Shown in pieces: positions 8,040 to 15,908 of a DNA stretch of 64,000 nt. The notes below the pieces were generated by a model. The model made no database searches, had not been told where the DNA came from, and saw only the letters and a program-made list of their open reading frames with translations. Location: IMG/VR virus record IMGVR_UViG_3300044957_000346, positions 1 through 64,000 of that record; one strand, 5' to 3'. Each line of letters starts with the position of its first letter. The first letter of the stretch is position 1. Origin of the DNA: a virus. The translations under genes were made by a program, and so were the position numbers.

Positions 8040-8227
8040 TTAAAATTAAAGCTGTGTTTTAATAATATATATATTAATGTTATGATTACAAAAAAAATAG
8101 AAGATTTAATTGTTATACAAAATAAAGACATTTCATTTGGAAATGTTGTTACATATTATATTCAATCCTCAAAAATTTAATAGCAAACTAAGCGATTTCT
8201 ACTCTATATTGAAGTGGGATTATCCAA
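7985..8227 (+). repeat. 243-bp perfect direct repeat, copy B
   Basis: Second copy of 6256-6498 at a constant offset of 1,729 bp. Divergence starts sharply at both ends: the upstream side joins truncated clamp sequence, and the downstream side continues into a different version of the EFF tail. Confidence 0.9.
8082..8180 (+). CDS. Small ORF (32 aa) inside direct repeat, copy B
   Basis: Identical copy of the ORF at 6353. Coding status is doubtful for the same reasons. Confidence 0.25.
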   Translation: MITKKIEDLIVIQNKDISFGNVVTYYIQSSKI

Positions 8228-8268
8228 GTGAGAGTGATGCGACTGTTAACGAATTCTTCGGGTTTTAA
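8176..8268 (+). pseudogene. Second copy of polymerase-tail relic with a different end
   Basis: Begins identically to the relic at 6447 (KLSDFYSILKWDYP), then diverges after the repeat boundary to SESDATVNEFFGF. With the true polymerase end and the chimera there are four EFF-ending tails in 2 kb. This fits repeated exchange at the polymerase 3' end. Confidence 0.55.
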
Positions 8269-8270
8269 TC

Positions 8271-9089
8271 ATGAATATAGCTGTTTTATTTACAGGTCAG
8301 ATACGAATAAATCATGATGTGGTTGAAAATATAAAATTTTTATTTTCGGAATTAAATGACGTTAATGTTGATTTTTTTTGTTCAACTTGGTATGAATCAA
8401 ATATTGACTATAAATCTATTGAGACATTATTTAATTTTAAAATATTTGATGTGGAAACGTATAATCAGTACACCACTCAATTTGTTGAAAATTACGATAA
8501 ATTTTCCGAATTTTGTATAATTTATAAAAATAATGATCCGGATTATATTTCAAGATCCGAACACGATTGGATGAATGGTGTTTGGAAAAATGTTCCGATA
8601 GTTTTCTACAAATTCAATCGTAGTATTAAATTGATTGAAAAATATCAAGAACTAAATAATATAAAGTATGATTTGATTGTAAGAGTTAGATGGGATATTA
8701 TATTTGATAATAAATTATCGTTGGAACATATTAATGAGGTAGTTTACAATAATAAACTCGCGGTATATACACATTCAATATCGGAATATACAAATGTTTA
8801 TGAAAAAATGAATATTGTATGGCCCGAGTTGTATAACACAGAAAATTTAGGATATCATAAGTATGTAGATGGATGGGTTGATGAGACTGTTTATTATGGA
8901 AATCCATTTGTAATGAAATTATTTTCAAATATTTATGAAGAGTATTTTGAAATTTGTAAAAATAGAAATTGTTGGATTGTGCATGTAATATTAAAAGAAT
9001 ACCTTAGAAAGATAAACATCCAAACAATTATACCAAAATTAATAATATTATTAAAAAACACCAGAATATATCATTATTATAATTTATGA
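8271..9089 (+). CDS. Putative glycosyltransferase-like protein
   Basis: A 272-aa protein starting MNIAVLFTGQIR with DFFCSTW at about 38. It later has KYDLIVRVRWDIIF, where the R-x-R-W-D segment resembles the metal/nucleotide-sugar region of small GT-A-like proteins in phage and capsule clusters. It overlaps the next gene by 4 nt and opens a five-gene sugar/lipid island inserted between polymerase and clamp. Family assignment is tentative. Confidence 0.5.
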   Translation: MNIAVLFTGQIRINHDVVENIKFLFSELNDVNVDFFCSTWYESNIDYKSIETLFNFKIFDVETYNQYTTQFVENYDKFSEFCIIYKNNDPDYISRSEHDWMNGVWKNVPIVFYKFNRSIKLIEKYQELNNIKYDLIVRVRWDIIFDNKLSLEHINEVVYNNKLAVYTHSISEYTNVYEKMNIVWPELYNTENLGYHKYVDGWVDETVYYGNPFVMKLFSNIYEEYFEICKNRNCWIVHVILKEYLRKINIQTIIPKLIILLKNTRIYHYYNL

Positions 9090-10462
9090 TTAAATTGATT
9101 GTTTTTGATTTGGATGGAGTTTTGGTTGAAACCAAAAAACTTCACTATGATGCTTTTAATAAAGCACTTCATGATGTTGATCCAAAATATGAGATTAGTT
9201 ACGATGAACATCTAGCTAAGTATGATGGATTGAGCACGCATAAAAAGTTAGATTTACTCAGCCGTGAAAAGGGTTTGAGTGGAATGGAATTTGAAAGTAT
9301 ATGGATGCGTAAACAACTGTATACTTCACAGATGTTGCGTGAATTGAAACCAGATACTAGACTTGTTGAAGTATTGAGAAAACTAAAAGAAAAAGCTACA
9401 TATAAAATAGCGGTTGCGAGCAACAGTATTCGTGAAAGTGTCAAGATAACACTTTTGAAATTGGGACTGTTGGAATATATTGACTTTTATTTGTCTAATG
9501 AAGATGTTAAATATCCAAAACCACATCCCGAAATTTATTTAAGATCAATGATTAATTCTGGAGCTACTCCAAAAGAAACTCTTATTGTTGAAGATAGCGT
9601 GATTGGAAGAACTGCTGCAAACGATAGCGGAGCTTATTTGTTTGGAGTAAATAATCCGACTGATGTAACTTACGAAAATATTATGGATCATATAAGTTGT
9701 ATAAACAAAAGTATTAAAAGACCTAAATGGCAAGGACGAAAAATGAATGTATTGATACCAATGGCTGGCGCTGGAAGCAGATTTGAAAAAGCCGGGTATA
9801 CATTTCCGAAACCACTGATTGAGGTTCGTGGAAAACCCATGATTCAGTGGGTTGTTGACAATTTAAATGTGGAAGCTAAGTATATCTTTATCGTTCAAAA
9901 GAGTCATTTTGAAAAATATAACCTAAAAGATACACTGAATAATTTTTGTCCTAACAACGAAATTGTACAGATAGATGGTATTACTGAAGGCGCCGCTTGT
10001 ACAACTTTATTGGCAAAACAATATATTGATACCGAAGATTCACTGATCATTGCTAATAGTGATCAGTTTGTAGAGTGGAATAGTGAGGAATTCATTTATA
10101 CATCAACAACGGGTGATCTGGATGGCAACATTCTTACTTTTAAATCTACACACCCCAAATGGAGTTACGCCAAAATAAATGAACTTGGATATGTGAGTGA
10201 AGTCGCCGAAAAACGTCCTATAAGCGACATTGCTACAGTTGGTATATACTATTGGAGACACGGTAGTGATTATGTTAAATATGCAGAACAAATGATTAAT
10301 AAAAACGTTCGCGTTAACAATGAGTTTTATGTATGTCCTGTGTTTAACGAAGCTATTGCGGATGGTAAAAAGATTAGAACATATAATATTGAAAAGATGT
10401 GGGGTCTTGGAACGCCTGAAGATCTTGAGTATTTTTTAAAAAATTATAACGATATAAGATGA
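9086..10462 (+). CDS. HAD phosphatase fused to sugar-phosphate nucleotidyltransferase
   Basis: The N-terminal domain (1 to about 210) has HAD motif I FDLDGVLVETK, a motif II serine in VASNS, and motif IV region VEDSVIG, like beta-phosphoglucomutase-type phosphatases. The C-terminal domain (about 220-458) starts NVLIPMAGAGSRF and has FPKPLIEVRGKPM, the G-x-G-x-R...K-P signature of nucleotidyltransferases that activate sugar-1-phosphates. The fusion could dephosphorylate and activate a sugar in one pathway. Start and stop overlap neighbours by ATGA, typical of a translationally coupled operon. Confidence 0.8.
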   Translation: MIKLIVFDLDGVLVETKKLHYDAFNKALHDVDPKYEISYDEHLAKYDGLSTHKKLDLLSREKGLSGMEFESIWMRKQLYTSQMLRELKPDTRLVEVLRKLKEKATYKIAVASNSIRESVKITLLKLGLLEYIDFYLSNEDVKYPKPHPEIYLRSMINSGATPKETLIVEDSVIGRTAANDSGAYLFGVNNPTDVTYENIMDHISCINKSIKRPKWQGRKMNVLIPMAGAGSRFEKAGYTFPKPLIEVRGKPMIQWVVDNLNVEAKYIFIVQKSHFEKYNLKDTLNNFCPNNEIVQIDGITEGAACTTLLAKQYIDTEDSLIIANSDQFVEWNSEEFIYTSTTGDLDGNILTFKSTHPKWSYAKINELGYVSEVAEKRPISDIATVGIYYWRHGSDYVKYAEQMINKNVRVNNEFYVCPVFNEAIADGKKIRTYNIEKMWGLGTPEDLEYFLKNYNDIR

Positions 10463-11478
10463 AAGTTATTGCTGACCTTAAATTTCCAAAAAGCATCTGT
10501 GTGCAGACAGGAAGTTTAGACCCAAATAGAGAAAGAATAATACCTGCACAAATTGTTGTTATTAAAAATAACATTGAGTTTTTACCATACATTGATCCAT
10601 TAGAAATATATTTAAATCAACATAATTCTTCAATCGGTAAAACTTGGGATTTACATAATGACAATTTTGCTAAAAAAATAGCAAATTATGAATATGAAAA
10701 TATAGTTGAGATAGGCGGTGGATCTGGAAACATATATAAAAAATATAAATTGATTAATAAAAATATTAATTGGACTTTAATTGATTTAAACCCAACAATT
10801 GTTGATGAAAATGTTAAAGTTATAAAAGATAAATATAATATAAATTACATTAACAAGAATGACACTGTTATTAGTTCACATTTTGTAGAACATATTAATG
10901 ATATTGAAAATTACTTTGTAGAGTTACGATCAAAGAATCCAAAATATCACATTTTTTCAATTCCTAATTTCAAAAAGTATGCTGAGTCAAAATTTTGTTC
11001 AACGTTAATGTTTGAACATCCTCATTTTTTGACCGAAGAAAGAATTGAATATATTCTACAAAAGACACAGTGGAGAATATTAGAAAAAAATTATTACCGA
11101 GATCATTCTATTTTTTTTGTTACCGAACCAAGCAATCATTCTGTTGACATTGAAGATTTCAATATAGACCAATCACAATTAATTATAGATTGGATTGATT
11201 ATATAAAACGCAGAAGTGAAGATGTTAAGCGTATAGAAAAATTTTATGTGTTTGGAGCACACTTTCCATATTATTATTTTTTAAATTTCGGAGTTAAAGA
11301 AGAACAAATTATTGCAGTTGTAGATAATGATAAATTAAAATGTGGTCGGAGAATGTATGGAACAAACACAAAAGTTATTCATTCATCTGACTTATCTGTA
11401 AATTCAGATATTGTAGTTGAAATGGGCCCTTACACACACGAAATAAAAGATAATTTATTAGGAATGAACTTTATATGA
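10459..11478 (+). CDS. SAM-dependent C-methyltransferase-like protein
   Basis: A 339-aa protein. Residues about 80-110 hold VEIGGGSGNIY (SAM motif I). SSHFVEHIND resembles the active-site region of NDP-sugar C-methyltransferases. The C-terminal 100 residues (FYVFGAHFPYYY...VVDNDKLKCGRRMYG) match the appended small Rossmann-like domain of that family. It likely methylates a nucleotide-linked sugar made by the neighbouring nucleotidyltransferase (inference). Confidence 0.6.
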   Translation: MKVIADLKFPKSICVQTGSLDPNRERIIPAQIVVIKNNIEFLPYIDPLEIYLNQHNSSIGKTWDLHNDNFAKKIANYEYENIVEIGGGSGNIYKKYKLINKNINWTLIDLNPTIVDENVKVIKDKYNINYINKNDTVISSHFVEHINDIENYFVELRSKNPKYHIFSIPNFKKYAESKFCSTLMFEHPHFLTEERIEYILQKTQWRILEKNYYRDHSIFFVTEPSNHSVDIEDFNIDQSQLIIDWIDYIKRRSEDVKRIEKFYVFGAHFPYYYFLNFGVKEEQIIAVVDNDKLKCGRRMYGTNTKVIHSSDLSVNSDIVVEMGPYTHEIKDNLLGMNFI

Positions 11479-11912
11479 AATTAATCGCTCACCGAGGTAA
11501 TGTACACGGTCCTAATATCAATAGAGAAAATCAGCCTGATTATATTAAAGATGCTTTAACAGATGGTTACGATGTTGAAATTGATGTCTGGTTCTTAGAA
11601 AATAAATGGTATTTAGGTCACGATGGACCACAATACAAAGTTAAATATGATTTTTTAACACTGGATGGATTGTGGTTACATGCAAAGAACGGAGATGCAT
11701 TTTATCATCTATTACAAGATTGTTATTGCAATGTATTTTGGCACACTGATGAAGATTGGGTTTTAACAAGTAAAAATGATATATGGACATATCCAAATAA
11801 ATTTTTATATCCAAATAGTATTTGTGTTTTACCAGAATTGGGATATAATGGTGATATAAAGAACTGCAAAGGTATTTGTAGTGATTTTATATCTAGATAT
11901 GAAAAAAATTAG
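11475..11912 (+). CDS. Glycerophosphodiester phosphodiesterase-like protein (GDPD fold)
   Basis: 145 aa, shorter than full GDPDs (about 240). It keeps the diagnostic start IAHRGN, then ENQPDYI (Glu), VEIDVWF (Glu-x-Asp) and LGHDGP (His), which are the metal and catalytic positions of the family. The C-terminal barrel strands are reduced. Similar short versions accompany sugar-modifying enzymes. It overlaps both neighbours, indicating one operon. Confidence 0.65.
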   Translation: MKLIAHRGNVHGPNINRENQPDYIKDALTDGYDVEIDVWFLENKWYLGHDGPQYKVKYDFLTLDGLWLHAKNGDAFYHLLQDCYCNVFWHTDEDWVLTSKNDIWTYPNKFLYPNSICVLPELGYNGDIKNCKGICSDFISRYEKN

Positions 11913-12315
11913 TGAATTGTTAACTATACCAATTGACGGTGCAAAAATTTCTCTGTATGCAAAACATCCATCTTATAATGTAATTGCGGATAAATATCAA
12001 AGGGTGGTAATCGGTCAACGAGGTCCATACATAGAATTTACAAAAAATCAAATTGTGGATACACAATTATATATTCCAAAGGGACAATTATATAGATTGA
12101 GTGATCCAAAAGTATACTACATTGAATTCAGAACAATTGAAAATGATGTAAAGGTTTATTATCAAATGAGAAGCGTAGCATATGCTGATTATTTAATTAA
12201 TCATTTTTATATAAGTCCATATGATTTATACAAAGATGATGGTGAATGTTGTATATTGTCGCCGGTTGATGCAACAAAACATTCAGAAGAATTCTTTGAC
12301 TTTGCGGTAAAATAA
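11899..12315 (+). CDS. Conserved-looking hypothetical protein with EEFF tail
   Basis: From MKKISELL the protein is 138 aa. A longer start at 11881 would overlap the previous gene by 32 nt, whereas 11899 gives a 14-nt overlap. The central part is beta-rich (YYIEFRTIENDVKVYY, ADYLINHFYISPYDLY). The C-terminus DATKHSEEFFDFAVK resembles the EFF tails of the polymerase and the methyltransferase. It lies directly upstream of the clamp promoter. Function is unknown; a clamp-interacting replication accessory protein is a guess based on the tail and position. Confidence 0.5.
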   Translation: MKKISELLTIPIDGAKISLYAKHPSYNVIADKYQRVVIGQRGPYIEFTKNQIVDTQLYIPKGQLYRLSDPKVYYIEFRTIENDVKVYYQMRSVAYADYLINHFYISPYDLYKDDGECCILSPVDATKHSEEFFDFAVK

Positions 12316-12316
12316 C

Positions 12317-12345
12317 TTGAATGCGGGAACAGAATAGAGTAAACT
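12317..12345 (+). promoter_or_regulatory. Sigma70-like promoter for the sliding clamp gene
   Basis: -35 TTGAAT (12317-12322), 17-nt spacer, -10 TAAACT (12340-12345), then 8 nt to the clamp ATG. Transcription would start at or next to the ATG. Confidence 0.5.
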
Positions 12346-12353
12346 AATAGAGT

Positions 12354-13091
12354 ATGAAAAAACAAACATTAAATTCATTTATTGACAAATATTCACTCAA
12401 CGGAACCATTGAAAGTGTAAAATGGGTAGTTGACAACAACGATAAACAAATCAAGACATCATCAATTAGTGATGACAAAAATGTTTTGAGCTTCGTAGTA
12501 ATCAAAGATACCGCCGGTCTTGAAAATGCTGAGTTGGGTGTTAATGATACTACCAAGCTTAAGAAGCTATTGAATGTTCTTGGCGATGAAGTAAACATCA
12601 CATTTAATAAACGAGATGACAAGGTTGTATCGTTGTCTCTGAGTACGGAAAGCACCGATGTACAGTATGTTACTGCGGATTTGAGTGTCATTCCAAATGT
12701 ACCAGCTTTAAAGAAACTTCCACCATTTAACTTAGAAATTCCTCTAACTAAAGAATTTGTAAGTACATTTGTAAAAGCCAAGGGTGCTTTGAGTGATGTT
12801 GACACTCTTACATTCCTTAAAGATAAGAAAGACAAGATCAAGTTGGTTATCGGATATAGTAGCGTCAATAGTAATCGTATCAATATTGATGTAAAACCAT
12901 CGGAAGGCAAAGATACCTTGGGTAAGACACTACATTTTAGTGCTAAATATCTAAAAGAGATTCTTACCAGTAACAGTGATTGTGAAAATGCTGTACTTAA
13001 GGTTAGTGATGCTGGATTGGCACATGTAGAGTTCAATAACGATACATTCAACAGCAATTATTATCTAGTTGAAATTAAGAACATTGATTAA
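12354..13091 (+). CDS. gp45: DNA polymerase sliding clamp (gp45-like)
   Basis: 245 aa, close to the 228 of T4 gp45. Assignment rests on position (polymerase, clamp, clamp loader), length, the repeated beta-alpha-beta pattern, and homology with the truncated paralogue at 7473 (shared KYSLNG, TADLSVIP, KKLP). It should form a trimeric ring around DNA that tethers the polymerase and late-transcription factors. It has its own promoter and is followed after 6 nt by the first clamp-loader piece. Confidence 0.8.
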   Translation: MKKQTLNSFIDKYSLNGTIESVKWVVDNNDKQIKTSSISDDKNVLSFVVIKDTAGLENAELGVNDTTKLKKLLNVLGDEVNITFNKRDDKVVSLSLSTESTDVQYVTADLSVIPNVPALKKLPPFNLEIPLTKEFVSTFVKAKGALSDVDTLTFLKDKKDKIKLVIGYSSVNSNRINIDVKPSEGKDTLGKTLHFSAKYLKEILTSNSDCENAVLKVSDAGLAHVEFNNDTFNSNYYLVEIKNID

Positions 13092-13097
13092 TCATAT

Positions 13098-13370
13098 ATG
13101 AGTTTCTTTAGCGAAGAAAGTTCCTCTTCCGTCAAAAATCATTCTTTGTGGTCGGAAAAATATCGTCCGGATGTATTGGATGGTTATATCTGTGATAGCA
13201 ATCTAAAAAGCATTATTACAGATTTTATCAATCGTAAAGACATTCCGCATATATTGTTACATGGTAATGCTGGTACTGGAAAATGTTTAGATTATGATGA
13301 ATTTATAGATGTAGAAATGGAAGTAACAAACGATGAATATGAAATTTTAAAAAAATATGAAATAAATTGA
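13098..13370 (+). CDS. gp44: Clamp loader ATPase piece 1 plus 28-aa split-intein N-half
   Basis: Residues 1-62 are the start of a gp44-like AAA+ clamp loader (LWSEKYRPDVLDGYI, HILLHGNAGTGK). Directly after the Walker A lysine comes an intein N-half, CLDYDEFIDVEMEVT to the stop: only 28 residues, containing block A only. Block B is found in the C-half at 14389. This division is typical of atypically split inteins with very short N-halves. Joining to the middle piece restores GTGK-TTLAK. Confidence 0.9.
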   Translation: MSFFSEESSSSVKNHSLWSEKYRPDVLDGYICDSNLKSIITDFINRKDIPHILLHGNAGTGKCLDYDEFIDVEMEVTNDEYEILKKYEIN

Positions 13371-13386
13371 AATCGTGATACTGTGT

Positions 13387-13430
13387 ATAGTTATGCAGGA
13401 TTTGGACTTTTCCGATACCGGCATAACTAT
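13387..13430. repeat. Perfect 10-bp inverted repeat in intein gap
   Basis: ATAGTTATGC (13387-13396) and GCATAACTAT (13421-13430) enclose 24 nt, immediately before the homing-endonuclease start at 13436. It would form a strong stem in RNA and could block a ribosome-binding region or be a recognition site. There is no U-tract. Confidence 0.5.
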
Positions 13431-13435
13431 AAATT

Positions 13436-14405
13436 ATGAAAATAATATATAAACAATATAAAATTTTATCGGATGTTAAAAATTATAAAGAATTAGAAAA
13501 TTTTATTATATCAAATCATTTGTTGAAAAATTTCAAATCGTTCGATGTAAAATTTATTAATATTATTAATGTGGAAATTAACAAGACCGATAAAGTCTCT
13601 TTTAAAATATTTAAAAACAATTTTATTAAAAAATGGGTTAATTGTGGTACTTTTTTAAAAACTGAATATTGGACTCAGAGAGGTTGGACAATGGATGAAG
13701 CCATTGAAAATATTAAAAAATCCAATCTAATTATTCAAAAAAATCAAATTTAAAAAATAAACCGTGAGCACTTAATACTAGAATTGAATTTTGGTTAAAA
13801 AAAGGATATTCACAATCGGAAGCGGTTGAAAAATTGAGAGAAAGACAGTCGTGTTTTTCCAGAAATAAATTAATAAAGAAGTATGGCGAAGAAATTGGAA
13901 ACAGAATAGTTGATGAACGAAATAAAAAATGGGTTGATTCTTTGAAAAAGAATAATGATTGGGATGCATTATCAATTAAAAAAGGAAATAATGGTTTGAA
14001 TAAATATAAAAGTCTAAATGATATGATCTCAGTATATGGAGAATTGGAAGGTAGAATAATATTTTCGTTAAGATATTGGGGGAAAAAAATTTCAACCGTC
14101 GAAGAATTTAATGAAATAGACTTATTTAAAAAAAGAGAACGAACATCATTATTTTACAATAAAAATTACAGATTTAAAATATTATCCAAACAAAATTTCA
14201 GTTGTGGGGAATGTGGGGAATGTGGGATTTCAAATAAAGAACGTTTATTTCATCTACATCATATAGATTTCGATAAAAAAATGATAAAATTGACAACTTG
14301 ATCTTTTTATGTCATAATTGTCATGCAAAAACTACAAATGCGAAGTTAGAAAAAAGAAAATGCTTAATAGAAAAGTTTAAAAAATTGAATGAAAAATACA
14401 CTTAA
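13436..14405 (+). pseudogene. HNH homing endonuclease, frame-broken, in clamp-loader intein gap
   Basis: The intact N-part (13436-13753) ends with a YWTQRGWTMDEAIENI unit. After a frame change and a TGA where Trp is expected, the reading continues with FWLKKGYSQSEAVEKL, a second copy of the unit. An HNH zinc-ribbon core follows: SCGECGECG, LHHIDFD, then, after another frame change at an A7 run near 14280, LCHNCHAKT. The last frame stops at 14405, overlapping the intein C-half ATG. This is the expected homing gene of a fractured intein locus. Breaks at homopolymers may be real decay or sequencing errors. Confidence 0.75.
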
Positions 14406-15258
14406 AAAGTTTCGTATTCCAATTGGGGAACTGTTCACATTTTTCAATTTAAATGGAAATGATTATGACATTCCAAAGAAAATTTCCAGATTATTAAAAA
14501 TAAAAACAGCTGACGGAAAATATACCGACATATTATATTTAATCAAAAAGTTTGGTAAAATTTATAATTATAAATTGGAAAATGGTATTGAAATAACTTG
14601 TGATGAAAACCATTTAGTTAAATCAAACGGAAAATTTACTTTTATAAAAGACTGTACTTTGGTCGATACTATAAATGGGTCGTATAAAATTATAAATTCA
14701 ACCTATCTAAAAGATGGTGATGTATATGATATGTCATTAAACGATCCTCATGAATATATTACTTCATCTGGAATTATTTGTCATAATACAACCTTAGCTA
14801 AGATTATTGTAAAAAATATTCCATGTGATTGTGTTTATATTAATGCTAGTGATACTAATGGTATTGAGATGGTAAGAACTAAGATTAAGGGATTTGCTGG
14901 ATCCGCAGGTTTCCAACCATTAAAAGTGATTATATTAGATGAATGTTTGGATGAAAATACTTTTGTTTATGTATTGAGAAAAGGTATTGAAACCAAAGTA
15001 AAAATAAAAGATGTCAATGAGAATGAAGATTTGATAAAATCTTTCAATATTAAACAATCTAAAATAGAATGGAGAACATTTTATTTGTGGGACAAAGGTG
15101 AACAAGAATGTGTGAGAATTGAATTGGAAAACGGAGAATCCGTAATTTGTACATTAGATCATAAATGGTATGTTTTAAACGATAAAAACGAACCAATAAA
15201 AGTAAAAACAAAAGAATTAGTAGAAGGTAAATATGATTGCATTTTGTCTCCAGAATAA
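14389..15258 (+). CDS. gp44: Clamp loader piece 2: intein-1 C-half, 52-aa extein, intein-2 N-half
   Basis: Residues 1-133 are the intein-1 C-half, 134-185 clamp-loader sequence (TTLAKIIVKN to KVIILDE, the Walker B motif), and 186-289 an intein-2 N-half (CLDENTFVYV, block B SVICTLDHKWY). The protein therefore carries splicing elements at both ends and only 52 residues of enzyme in the middle. It should be ligated on both sides by two separate trans-splicing events. Confidence 0.9.
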   Translation: MKNTLKKFRIPIGELFTFFNLNGNDYDIPKKISRLLKIKTADGKYTDILYLIKKFGKIYNYKLENGIEITCDENHLVKSNGKFTFIKDCTLVDTINGSYKIINSTYLKDGDVYDMSLNDPHEYITSSGIICHNTTLAKIIVKNIPCDCVYINASDTNGIEMVRTKIKGFAGSAGFQPLKVIILDECLDENTFVYVLRKGIETKVKIKDVNENEDLIKSFNIKQSKIEWRTFYLWDKGEQECVRIELENGESVICTLDHKWYVLNDKNEPIKVKTKELVEGKYDCILSPE

Positions 15259-15323
15259 AATTATTTGTCTCTTGACTCACAAATTTCATATATGTTATAT
15301 AATAAAAAAGTAATTTAATTTAT

Positions 15324-15908
15324 ATGAAATTGAACGATATAATGATTTTTGATATAAAAAGTGAAACGCCAATAATATTTGATTTAGGTGGACATAAGGG
15401 AGATTGGGTTCAGATAGCTTTAACTAAGTATCCGAAATCGATCATTTATGTATTTGAACCCATAAAACTATATTATGATTTAATTTGTGATCGATTTAAA
15501 TCTATAAATAATGTTAAAGTTTTTAACTTTGCTATTTCGGACAAAACATATGAAACTGAGATTTCTATAGAAGGAGATCGATCATCTATTCATTTTGATT
15601 CAAAAACAATAGAGAAAGAGTGTATTAAAGTAAAGAATATCAGAGAATTTTTATTTGAAGAACAAATATTTTTTGTGGATTTAATAAAAATTAACATAGA
15701 GGGTGAAGAGTATAATTTATTAGAATACTTGATGAACACCCCTGAATTATGCGTTTTTCAAAACTATGTAGTTCAGTTTCATAGAAACATTGAAAATCAT
15801 ATTTCTAGACGAAATTTTATATTAAACAACATTAAAAAATTCTACGATATAATATTTTCTGTAGATTTTGTTTGGGAAGGTTGGTCTATTAAAAAAATTA
15901 AAAAATAA
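15324..15908 (+). CDS. FkbM-family methyltransferase inside split-intein gap
   Basis: 194 aa. FDLGGHKGDWV is SAM motif I, VFEPIKLYY motif II, and VDLIKINIEGEEYNLLEYL the FkbM hallmark (D-x-x-K-x-D/N-x-E-G-x-E). These enzymes O-methylate sugars in surface polysaccharides. It stands between the two halves of an intein, a place normally used by homing endonucleases. Its 3' end abuts an endonuclease frame that lacks a start. It probably arrived by insertion from a glycan island, truncating the endonuclease. Confidence 0.85.
   Translation: MKLNDIMIFDIKSETPIIFDLGGHKGDWVQIALTKYPKSIIYVFEPIKLYYDLICDRFKSINNVKVFNFAISDKTYETEISIEGDRSSIHFDSKTIEKECIKVKNIREFLFEEQIFFVDLIKINIEGEEYNLLEYLMNTPELCVFQNYVVQFHRNIENHISRRNFILNNIKKFYDIIFSVDFVWEGWSIKKIKK

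Larger units (their letters stand above)
13284..14787 (+). other. Split intein 1 of clamp loader (Walker A), short N-half
   Basis: N-half 13284-13367 (28 aa, Cys1). C-half 14389-14787 (133 aa) containing block B (EITCDENHLV) and ending ITSSGIICHN, with +1 Thr. The break lies between blocks A and B and holds a hairpin and a broken HNH homing endonuclease whose 3' end overlaps the C-half gene. The insertion point is inside the P-loop. Confidence 0.87.
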
